Assembly: GCA_947579665.1 (NCBI GenBank)
Contig: OX388346.1
Coordinates: 90,584,615 to 90,648,614 of the forward strand
Origin: Sympetrum striolatum
Taxonomy: Eukaryota > Arthropoda > Insecta > Odonata > Libellulidae
Reading direction: 5' to 3'
DNA length: 64,000 bases
The translations under genes and the position numbers were made by a program. Shown piece after piece: positions 46,624-55,649 of the stretch. The notes below the pieces were generated by a model. It searched no databases. It worked only from the letters and a program-made list of their open reading frames with translations, and had not been told where the DNA came from. Positions within the stretch are counted from its first letter, which is position 1, and every line of letters starts with the position of its first letter.

Positions 46624-46695
46624 ATGACTGAGATTCGAACTCAGGTCTCCTACTCTCCAGGCAAGTGTTCTAACAAACTAAACTACCAGTCATCC
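46624..46695 (-). mobile_element. tRNA-like SINE head
   Basis: Read on the minus strand: ATGACTGGTAGTTTAGTTTG (A-box-like), TTAGAACACTTGCCTGGAGA, then CTGAGTTCGAATCTCAG, a perfect 5-bp T stem with a B-box loop, and TCAT, which pairs with the starting ATGA. The anticodon arm is degenerate, so I read it as the head of a tRNA-derived SINE or a dead tRNA, not an active gene. No target duplication is evident. Confidence 0.65.
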
Positions 46696-46699
46696 TCTC

Positions 46700-47455
46700 T
46701 TCTGTAGACGGGAGCTTTATGCATCATAAATAATAATCATAGAGCTATTAAATAAAATCTGGAAGTGATATTATTTAAAATCCCTGAGGGAACACCTTAT
46801 TCATCACTTTAATACAGTTTGTATCTTAAAGGCTAAATTATGGGCAGCGGATGCACGCAAAAAGAGTTTTTAATATGGAAACATACAATCATAACTTTTG
46901 ACGGACCGAATTTTAGTGCAACTCAAAGTAACTCATTAATCAATTTATTTACATGAAGGGATGGTAGGGATGATCCTTTCATTTCCTTAATATTAACTTT
47001 AATTCCGATATCTATAAAATGACATTGAATCTACGACAAATATAATAAAACGATGGTGTCATCTGAATCTAGCAAGTACTTCTTGGTTACCTTGAAATTT
47101 CTCAAGCAAGGGGTCGAAAATATGGAGGCAATATCTCGTAGGAGAATATAAGAGAGAATAGAAACATAGTGGGGGAAATGCCTTTGGCTCGAAGGGCAAG
47201 AGTAACTGGTCACAAGGGGGGAATAGAGGAGTCTACAGGCAGACGAAAAATATTCATAAAGAGTATAAGGGGCCTGAGAAGAATAGAAACTCGGGATATG
47301 TTCTAGATAACTCAGGATTCGAATAAACTATGCTGCATTCTTGAAAATTATACTTGCTGCATTTACACTTATTTCGGTTAAGTCGAATTGAACTTCAATT
47401 TCTGTAGTCTGAAGTTAAAGTTTTAACATTTTCCATTTCAACAATACAAGTATAC
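46700..47455. other. Unassigned
   Basis: No gene or repeat recognised. Confidence 0.45.
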
Positions 47456-47457
47456 AT

Positions 47458-47770
47458 TGCACTTGATTCTTCAAAAATAAATGAAACACTAATTGGAAAA
47501 AAGTCAGGAGTACTCGACTAAAACAGTTGTAAGTTCTTAAGCAAATTGTAAGGAGAAACAACATAGATTGTGCTTTTTAGGGCACAACTCTGTCATAAAT
47601 GAAAATTTAAAAACCTACCAACTGCAGCATCTTCAATAAGAAAATTCTGAAGATATAAAACTTCATTATAATCTTTCATAAACCGAGGCAGGCTAAGAAG
47701 TACTCCTCCGTATGGCCTTCTCATGATATCAGAAACTTATCTGGGCCAAGGACGCAATTTTAGCAGTTAA
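47458..47770 (+). repeat. Dispersed repeat, copy 1 (second copy at 55.3 kb)
   Basis: Aligns along its length with 55333-55640 in the same orientation: GCACTTGATTCTT, AATGAAACACT, CAGGAGTACTCGAC, GTTGTAAGT, TTTTTAGGGCA(C/G)AACTC, CCAACT(G/A)CAGC, TTCTGAAGATA, TTATAATCTTTCATAAAC and CTGGGCCAAGGACGCAAT occur in order with similar spacing. No inverted ends or coding capacity, and class unknown. In the second copy it directly follows the repeat shared with 36.8 kb, so the two may be parts of one larger element. Confidence 0.75.
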
Positions 47771-47774
47771 AGTT

Positions 47775-48715
47775 TTAACATTTTCCATATGGTCGCCCCA
47801 AAAGTAGTAATATGATTATCGGGACCAAGTTGAATTAGTCAAACTCATAAATAATATCAACATATTGGATATGATGATAGTAATTAATACAACTATTATA
47901 GCAAATATTAATGATAAAAATATCAAGCAATAGTATGAAACCTAAAATTGGAGCATCAGTAACTTGTAGAAAATCCCCACCGAATCAATTTTGTAGTATT
48001 GCATAATAGGTCTTACCCAAAAATGTTTCCATGTTTTCTTAAGGTTATTCCGGTACTAGTTTTTAAATAATCATCAAATAGTTAAGCAGATCGAGGTAGA
48101 CCGACATGGTTCCGCACTCAAAAGGTATTTCACATTAGTTAATAAAGAGGCTACTCACTAACATACCGGGTGATGGCAGTGGGCGGGTATTGGATAGCCG
48201 GAAAACACTCACCTGAAAGAAAATTAAAATAAAAATTAAGAGCATGTAAAATCTAGTTATAATAGAATATATAATACATAATAGAATGTCGTATGATATA
48301 ATAACGAAAATAAATACGAAGATTTCGCAAACATTTACTCAAGACTTGCAAGAAACCGCAATGTGCAATGCATCTAATTAGGTGTAATCTCTAAATGGAG
48401 GTAGGAAATGGGAAATAAAACAGGATATATAGAGGCATATATTTCCATTGATTGAAATTCGTTATCCTTCATCGAAAAGCAAGGGTATTCATAGAAAAGC
48501 CGCGCTAATCATAGACCTATTGAATGTATGGATTTTTAAAATTAATATGAGAATTCTGGAGTTCGTGGAACGCTATGACAATTGGATAAGGATTACCTTG
48601 CACACTACCAAAAACTACACCTTTCCTGACCCTTCTCCCCTACTATCACTTCCTTCTAGGATCATCTCCCGCATTCGATCACATCGACACCTTCCCACCT
48701 GGGTTTAGTACGATT
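47775..48715. other. Unassigned
   Basis: No gene or element recognised. An 86-codon plus frame at 48448-48708 has no familiar domain. Confidence 0.45.
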
Positions 48716-48724
48716 CGGCGCCGC

Positions 48725-48768
48725 CACTTCGGCGCTGCCGTTTCGGCCTTGGCAGTTTCGGCGCCAGA
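48725..48768 (+). repeat. GC-rich TTCGGCG motif array, left
   Basis: Four phrases of the type TTCGGCGCC / CTTCGGCGCTGCC / TTTCGGCC / TTTCGGCGCC follow one another in otherwise AT-rich DNA. A related array, inverted (GGCGCCGAATCGGCCGCGCCGAAG), lies at 52889-52912. They may be the ends of one large DNA transposon or two separate small elements. Confidence 0.55.
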
Positions 48769-48769
48769 C

Positions 48770-49420
48770 CGTTCTATTCGTCCGTGTGTATTAGAAAGCC
48801 GTATAAAATGTCTTCAGCCACTTTTTACTTAGTCGCGCGGGGTTAATACGTCTTGGATTCCCAGGTATCCTCAAAAAAATATTTTTTTGTTATCAAGCGT
48901 TATTTGATAATTTTTTATCGCAGTTTTTATTGCAAGATTTAATTTGATGATAAAATTCTAAGGATTCGATATAAAATTTTAACTATGAAAGCTTAAGAAG
49001 TAAAAGTAATAGTATAGTTCTAAATAGTTTTAGAATAATGAAAAATGTTACTGAAGTATTACTACATAATATTATTACTGCAAAGTATTATTATGAAGTT
49101 ACGTTTAACAAATCCTCATTTGAAGAAAAAATTACAAATAATATAACAAGAAGTATGAGAAAATAATATTTAAAATTAAAACTTGTTTAAATGTTATAAA
49201 TATTAACACAGAACGCATTTGTATAGACAGAATTATTTAAAATTATTTTTAAGTGTACAACGTGTGTTGAACAAGATTATGTAAATCATCATGAAATATA
49301 ATAACATCAAATTATCCGAGATAAAGTTAACGAGAGATAATTTTTTTAATATAAGGTTACATTTGAAAGGTATATGAAGTAATGCAACATTAGAAAATCA
49401 AAATGAATTATAAGTGTGTA
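48770..49420. other. Unassigned, very AT-rich
   Basis: No gene or repeat recognised. Confidence 0.45.
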
Positions 49421-49422
49421 AT

Positions 49423-49778
49423 AGGGTGGTCCTTATTTTCGAAAAGTTTGAAATTCTTTCGAGACACCCCCTAAAGTTGTTTCATATGGCCAGAAAATAA
49501 ATCGTGTAAAATATTATTTAAATCGGATAACGGAAAGACGTGCCACATCGCTCTTAAATTATATATTTTTCAACATATTTGGAGTTTTTACGGTCATCAC
49601 AGGTGATTAGGGAGTCTTCCCATGTTTTAACTGCCTTGATTTTTTATCAATACAATATACAGTCTTTCCGTTTTCCAATTTAAATAATATTTAACACAAT
49701 TTATTTTCTGGCCGTATGGAACATCTTTAGGGGGTGTCCCGAAAAAATTTCAAACCTTTCGAAAATAAGGACCAACCT
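49423..49778. mobile_element. 356-bp foldback MITE
   Basis: Starts AGGGTGGTCCTTATTTTCGAAA and ends with GAAAATAAGGACCAACCT, and the inverted match continues inward for about 110 bases on each side (GACACCCCCTAAAG / CTTTAGGGGGTGTC, GGCCAGAAAATAAAT / ATTTATTTTCTGGCC-like, GGAAAGAC / GTCTTTCC). There is no coding sequence. Flanking AGTGTGTA (left, two bases out) and AGTGTGCA (right) may be an 8-bp target duplication with one change, which would suggest an hAT-like or similar source, but this is tentative. It lies on the same stretch as the transposase at 50.3-51.5 kb but need not depend on it. Confidence 0.8.
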
Positions 49779-49784
49779 AGTGTG

Positions 49785-50060
49785 CAAACATAAGAGGTTA
49801 ACTTAATGTATTTTGCGAAGGGATTTATTCGAACAGAGCAGTGTTTCCTCTTTTGGAGTAATTTCTCATAATTGTTGCGAAGATAGTAGAATATTTCGAA
49901 AGAACATTTTGAAATCAATCAATTAATTATTAATTCTTGACAAAAATGGTTCCCGTTGATTTATGAGGCATAAGATTCTACGTTTTAAATTTGATAATAT
50001 AAATTTTGATGATTTTAGGCCCATTTCAACTTAAGATAGCGAAACATCTTTTATTTCAGC
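49785..50060. other. Unassigned
   Basis: No recognisable element between the MITE and the SINE. Confidence 0.4.
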
Positions 50061-50061
50061 T

Positions 50062-50213
50062 TACGTCAATGGGAGGCTCCCGGATAGTCATGTGGACATC
50101 GCGTTTGCCTTTGGTGAAAGCGATCCCGGGTACGAATCCCGGTGGGAGCCAATGTGCGAAATGACCTAAGCTGTCGAAGCACTTTTAACAATACTACTAC
50201 TACGTCAATGGGA
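50062..50213 (+). mobile_element. 126-bp tRNA-derived SINE with 13-bp target duplications
   Basis: TACGTCAATGGGA is repeated exactly at 50062-50074 and 50201-50213, bracketing the insert 50075-50200. The head folds as a tRNA: acceptor GGCTCCC with GGGAGCC at 50143-50149, T arm CCGGG/CCCGG around a TACGAAT loop (B box with TAC for TTC), and an ATCGC/GCGAT stem in place of the anticodon arm, with an oversized loop. The body (ATGTGCGAAATGACC, GTCGAAGCACTTTTAACA) ends in ACTACTACT. Length, tRNA head and exact duplication all indicate LINE-driven retroposition. A decayed relative is at 23.6 kb. The perfect duplication makes this the youngest-looking SINE in the window. Confidence 0.9.
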
Positions 50214-50319
50214 TGGTAAACCAAACACGAAAATTACCTGTTTAACTAAATATTTATATATTTACATAAGTATTTACATTTGTATAAAAACTGTCACAGA
50301 ATCGCCTTTAATTTCTTTT

Positions 50320-51480
50320 CTCTAATCGGAGTCGCTGCAATCGGACATTGAGACCTCCTCTGAACTTGATTCTGATTCAAAGTTTGTTCGCACTTGATCA
50401 TCACTGCAGTCGTCCACCAGGTAATCTTTTTCCCAATACATGTCTTCTAATTTTTTTACATGATTTATACACTTTGCCCAAAGGTAGGCAGTTACTTCTT
50501 CTACGCAAAGTTGTCGTGTCACATTAATACTTCCTCCATTTTCGGCAGCATTGGAGAGGTTAACGAGTGCGATTTTATTTTTCACATACGCCCATATGAG
50601 CTCAACTGCAATAAGTTCACAGTGAGCTACTGGCAACCAAATGAGCTCTACGTCAGCCCTCACTTCCTTCGCTACTTTCTCTAACATATTTTCAGGCTTC
50701 CGGAAAAACTGACGTGCGTAATCAATTAGGGCTGCCTTCGTTAGAGTTTGGAAGCTCTCTGCCCCAGCTGGAACTTCCACGCCATTTTTCACGAGCCAAT
50801 CTATAATTTCATCTTTTCTCCAAGCCATTGAAGGGTTCTTCGTTTCCGGATCAACCATTGGTGGTATGGCGTTTGGTCAATTAACACAGCTGATTTCGGT
50901 GGAAGGAGTATCAAAATCCTTCGGAACCACTCTTCGAAATGTTGAGCGTTCATCTCATTGTGATAGTCACCACTTCCCTTAATTCCAACGAAGCACAATT
51001 CTCCACCCACCAGGAAACCATCCTCACCACCAATGTGTAAACTCGCTTCACTGCTCTCGATGGTGTCTTGAATCCAACGCGCCATCCATTCACTTCGCGA
51101 ATGCTCCCCCGGTAGACTGAGAAATTATCATTACACTCACTCACCACATTTTCCACCCAGCTGTACTTAAGAGAGTGATGTTGAGAGCACCAGGTTTCGT
51201 CGGTATAAAATATTTTTACCCTTTATTTAATGGTGACCGACTCCATAAACACCGGCTTCTTGGTTAGCTTTTTATATTTCAAGCCAAGGCCAATCAACAC
51301 AGATCTCAATTTATTCAAAGAGATACTCGTGAAATCCGGCATGGAACTGACGAGTTTATCTCTCAATCTCAAAAGCGTAGGTAAGGTGCTCCGAGAGTAA
51401 AATTCACGGACTGTTCTCCGAACTACCCCCAGAGGAAAATATATATCTGTGGCCGTCCAATTTTTGGCTTTTTCTGGGGC
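50320..51480 (-). pseudogene. DDE transposase, Tc1/mariner (IS630) superfamily, frameshifted
   Basis: Read down the minus strand. A helix-turn-helix-side region (RDKLVSSMPDF, LNKLRSVLIGLGLKYKK) is followed by YTDETW with the first catalytic aspartate (51199-51201). Then come GIKGSGDYHNEMNAQHFEEW, VLIDQTPYH with the second aspartate (50876-50878), MAWRKDEIIDWL, an LTKAALIDYAR segment and LPVAHCELIAVELIWAYVKN with the catalytic glutamate (50601-50603). It ends in an acidic SESSSEEVSMSDCSDSD tail. The catalytic residues are all kept, but frames change near 51085 and 50860 and there is at least one stop near 51222. About 91 codons separate the second aspartate and the glutamate, far more than the 34-41 of classic Tc1/mariner. 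Terminal inverted repeats were not found. Confidence 0.9.
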
Positions 51481-51484
51481 GTAA

Positions 51485-52880
51485 GATGGTCAAGAAGAGT
51501 GTTCTATTTATCAGCCTTCTTCTCTCTTGAAGCAATCCTCTTCACAGATAACACGCTAATACCTATACTACCGCCACTAAACACCGCCACTGTCTAATAA
51601 ACGGGGTACCGTTTGTCATTCTTCTTCTCTCCTTCTCCACGAAGAAAGCTAATTACACACAGCACCGTGCGAATCTCGGATTCAGATAAACGGGCTCTAC
51701 ACATCGTGAGCACCTTGAAAGTACTTTTCTTAATGGTAGTTTATCATCTTTACTTCCCTCGGCAAATATTTTCAGGGATACCCTGCTGGGATGTATGAAT
51801 CATAACAAACGTCGACTTGGCAACGCTGTTTAACATTTTCCTTCCTCTAACGTAACGAGAAGCCCTGTGCACAGCTCTTTCGGGTTGAAAATTTGATGAA
51901 CAAATACAAGTCAATATAGAACAAAGTAATGAATTGTCGTGACTTTAGCTTTTATATTCGCCAAAAGTGCGTGAATGCGGTGCCTACGGCACTTTAACAT
52001 TTCTCGTAGGTCGTTAAATAACGAAAATAGCAGAGTTTTCTTTATAAACAATTTTTGGATAGTAAATACAGAGTAACGAGGTTTTGCTTCAACATATGCA
52101 CTTATAAAAGATTGATCTTGCACCTTATGAAGTCTCATGTTGATAACATGACAATATTTTGAAAAATTAGCGTTCAAAGTGGAGCTACCGTTTTCTGAGC
52201 ACCAAAAACCGTGTTTTTTTCATACAATGCCAAATAAAAAAATGTTGATGCGGTAAAATATCACTGATGGTATTCACAAAACGTAGAAATAAATTTTATT
52301 TCATTTTCAGTTTATTTCATTGCAATCGATGAATGAGTTACTGAGATACAACACTTCAAACACGAGTATCTAGACTTTTTGCGTGGACGGTAGGGGATTA
52401 TAATACCCCAATGATGTTATTCAGCCACTTATTACATTTTACTAATTGTCTACTATTTAATTTCATTTTGTAGAATGGTACGAACATATAAACGAAAAAC
52501 AGAACATAAAGTTTTATTTCCTGTACTTTTTGCAGCTTTTAAAATTTTTAATAGAGGTATTTAATAACACATGGCAGAAATATAGTTCTTAGTTATTGCT
52601 CATAAAATGCATTTTTAAGCAGAGATAAAAACAGGAAAAAATGAATTAGCTCAATGTCGTTAAACAGAATTAAAAATTCCAATAAAACATTGTCAGTAGC
52701 AGCTTCAGGGACTCACACATTGCTTTCTTCTTCGTACTTAACTTTCATCGTACAATAACACTAAAAAACTATAATATTCTTTTTATTTTTGCTGTGCTCC
52801 TCTGTATAAAAACCAAGAAAAGTTAACATATTTATTTTATAAATAGACTTTATTTGTAAAGCCTTTAATATTTTCTATAT
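51485..52880. other. Unassigned
   Basis: No recognised gene. An 88-codon minus frame at 51911-52177 is unfamiliar. The stretch may be non-coding parts of whatever element carried the transposase. Confidence 0.4.
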
Positions 52881-52888
52881 CGTCCCGG

Positions 52889-52912
52889 CGCCGAATCGGC
52901 CGCGCCGAAGGG
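52889..52912 (-). repeat. GC-rich GCGCCGAA motif, right (inverted to 48.7 kb)
   Basis: GGCGCCGAATCGGCCGCGCCGAAG contains two GCGCCGAA phrases. Its reverse complement matches the TTCGGCG phrases at 48725-48768. It is itself partly palindromic (CGCGGCCGATTCGGC). Confidence 0.5.
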
Positions 52913-52929
52913 TCCAATTCCCTCCCTTT

Positions 52930-53040
52930 AAATAAGCTGTACTTTCGCTGATATTTACCTGATGATGGCTGAAACCGGTCGAAATAAAAATAGCTTGCAG
53001 AATATACAATGTCTACTTTCTTATCCAGATACAAGGACCA
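52930..53040 (+). repeat. Hammerhead-like repeat copy
   Basis: CTGATGA (52959-52965), TGGCT, GAAACCGGTCGAAATAAAAA. The two boxes are exact (CTGATGA and GAAAC) but the stem between them is reduced to a few bases, so it could not form stem II. The sequence after the core (TTGCAGAATATACAATGTC, TTATCCAGATAC) is probably the body of the element. Confidence 0.6.
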
Positions 53041-53044
53041 TTAC

Positions 53045-54990
53045 TGCATTAGCTTAAGCAATCAATTAACTCGCAAAGTATGTTAATTTTTTATAGTTCA
53101 TAAAAGTGAAACTGGGAAAAAGTGACGTTAATATAGAGTTGAAGGTAAGAGGAAATGTGTGAAAAGTTCTATGGGGCGTGAGCATAAACGAAACGGGCGG
53201 AGAAGAGGCGGTTTTGAGGGATTAAATTACATCGCGGGAGATGACGGCGTGATGTGATAAACGAAGAGGACACGGCACGAGATGAAATTGCATTTGATCT
53301 CATAAAAAGGCTCGACTCAGCAAAAAGTAATCCTAATGCTTATCGCTAGAAAGGCTGAAAAAATGGAAGAATATCAATGAAAAATTCCAATATTTTTAAC
53401 GATCAGTATGATCATGAACTTACTGAGAAAGGATTCTCAGTTTTAAATTAAATGACTACGCAAGAAAACAAGATAATTTTAGTCTAATTTTATTATGTGG
53501 CATAGTGTAACAATACAATTGATTGAAATATACTAGTATATTCACATTGAATAGGATTTTGGAAATCAAGATTGCTTAAAAATATGCAGGAACTGATGCA
53601 TTTGCTTAGCAATATAATACCATTAAAAGCTTCAAAATATCATTGATCGTGATCCTGATAAGACTTACAAAAAAAATCAGCCCAATATGGCTCTATTTAC
53701 GAATGAAATTCTAACAACACCTTTTCTTTTTGTAGAACCCACGTACTTTGTGTCCATGATCGTTTTTTCCCATGTAATTAAGATCAGACAGTAAATAGTG
53801 ATCTTTCCTTTAATATTAAATCTGATATCAACCAATACCAGCAGATTTAATCGAAATATCAAAATGCGATAGAAAATAACGATAAAAAGTAGTTCGGATA
53901 AGTAGGAAACATTCAGTATTATTCGACCGCTGAGGATGGGTGTTCTTAGGATTCTGTCGTTTCCGAATACTAATTGTAATAAGATACGGATTGCTGACAA
54001 AGACGGCTATTGGAGATTTTTAATAGTATCCATTGCATTTCATATAAATTTTTATACGTATTCTACATGAAAAGGGTTCAAGTTGAGACTTAGTGACGTT
54101 TTGCTTCTTTAACATAGACTGTAAAACTCATCGTATTTCAAGGAATGAGAACAATTTCTAAAGAAATTCTCATTGGTTTAAAATAAATCCCACAAACAAG
54201 AGTTAAGCATAATTTATAGAAAAGAAAATGATGATAAATCTCTGCAAAAAATACCCTAGGTTACGTTATGTATTTGCATTTCAAATACAAAAGAAGAGTT
54301 GAGTGTAGATCATCTCCGAATTTAGAACCACTGCAGAGGTGCATTTAGTGGCTTCGAATTAACAATTTTAACATTTTTAAGGCAAATAATTGATCCAAGA
54401 TTAACTTCACGGGATCCAAGAACTCAGACAATCTAATGTAAAAGAATTCTGCGGAATAATTTCCTCATTCGTAGAAGTTGTGAGAGACGCGGTTATGCGA
54501 TTGGCGACTTCACAATTTCAACATTAAAAGACAAAGTGGTTGAAGTCTAGAGAGAGAAAAGGTGATTTTTTTTTAAAGGACGTTTTCCTTGAACGCGTGC
54601 TAGAGATAAGTTCTCTTTGTTAACAAAGGAAATTCTGAACATAGCAGACAAATGAAACGGTATTAAAAAAGGCCACCTTTGCAGTGAAGGGAACTTAAGA
54701 AGTCTGTGGCTGAAACCAAAAAAGACAAGCTTTTAATTTGCTCAAGGTGACTCTCAGTTAGGAAAGAGGTGTGAAAAATAGTTTTATCCAAAGAAAATGG
54801 AGCACTTCTACTTTCTTTAATTCCGGCTGAATAGTTAATACTTAACATAGTATCATTTTATGGGTACAAAATATGGAATTCATCCAAAACATCACAAATT
54901 TCATTATTAATTATTCTCAAAGCTATATATACACTGTACTATACAAAATATTTTATAAATAAATCTCATATTTATACTTTTTTGAATCTT
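53045..54990. other. Unassigned
   Basis: No gene or repeat recognised in this AT-rich stretch. The 107-codon minus frame at 53677-54000 has no familiar domain. Confidence 0.45.
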
Positions 54991-54992
54991 AT

Positions 54993-55335
54993 GAACTGTA
55001 CAAACTCGAGACCCGAAAATAAGCCCAGGTATCTAATTTCGTCACTAAAAATTGGGAAAATTAATTGAATCGAGTTTAAACTTAAGGTGGGAAATGCAGC
55101 AGCTACTGACAAATTTCAAAATATAAATACTCACCAATGAAATAACAGTAATTGAGGCATCAGTAGGTTAGTCGGAAAAAATTAATAAAGAATTATTTGC
55201 AGAATGAGGGAGGGATTCGCAAGCCGATTTTCGACTACCTCAAGCTTTTTACACAGGAAAGTGGGAGACTCACTAGAGTGTAAGCAGAAGATTACTTTTT
55301 CAACATAAAAATATGTTCTGATAAAGTCGGCTTGT
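54993..55335 (+). repeat. Diverged copy of the 36.8-kb element
   Basis: Shares with 36834-37395, in order and orientation: ACTCGAG..ACCCGAA, TAATTT-GTCACTAAAAA (TTATCACAAAAAA), GAGTTTAAACTTAAGGTGGGAAATGC against GAGTATAAGTCTAGGATGGGAAATGC, AGCAGCTACTG, CAAGCCGATTT and CAACATAAAAAT. The terminal inverted sequences have decayed and the stretch matching 37040-37240 is missing. Confidence 0.65.
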
Positions 55336-55645
55336 TCATGGCACTTGATTCTTTAAAAATCAATGAAACACTGGAAAATATTTCAGGAGTACTCGACCAA
55401 TAGTTGTAAGTCCTTGAGCGATGCAACGAGATAAAATGTGAAGAACATGCTTTCTTTTTAGGGCAGAACTCAATATTTAACGAAGCTTTAAAACCCACCA
55501 ACTACAGCTTCTTCGATAAGGACATTCTGAAGATACGAATCTTTATTATAATCTTTCATAAACTAAGGAAGGCTGAGACGTATTCCTTCATTTTTCCATT
55601 CCGTGATATCGGTAGCTTAACTGGGCCAAGGACGCAATGTGGAAG
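55336..55645 (+). repeat. Dispersed repeat, copy 2
   Basis: Same sequence blocks in the same order as 47458-47770. It joins the preceding repeat with no gap. Confidence 0.75.
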
Positions 55646-55649
55646 GCAG

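Noticed and set aside
46624..46695. Functional tRNA gene
   Set aside because: The anticodon arm cannot be folded convincingly and the acceptor pairing is only partial; listed as a SINE head instead. The same reasoning applies at 35.8, 50.1 and 58.6 kb.
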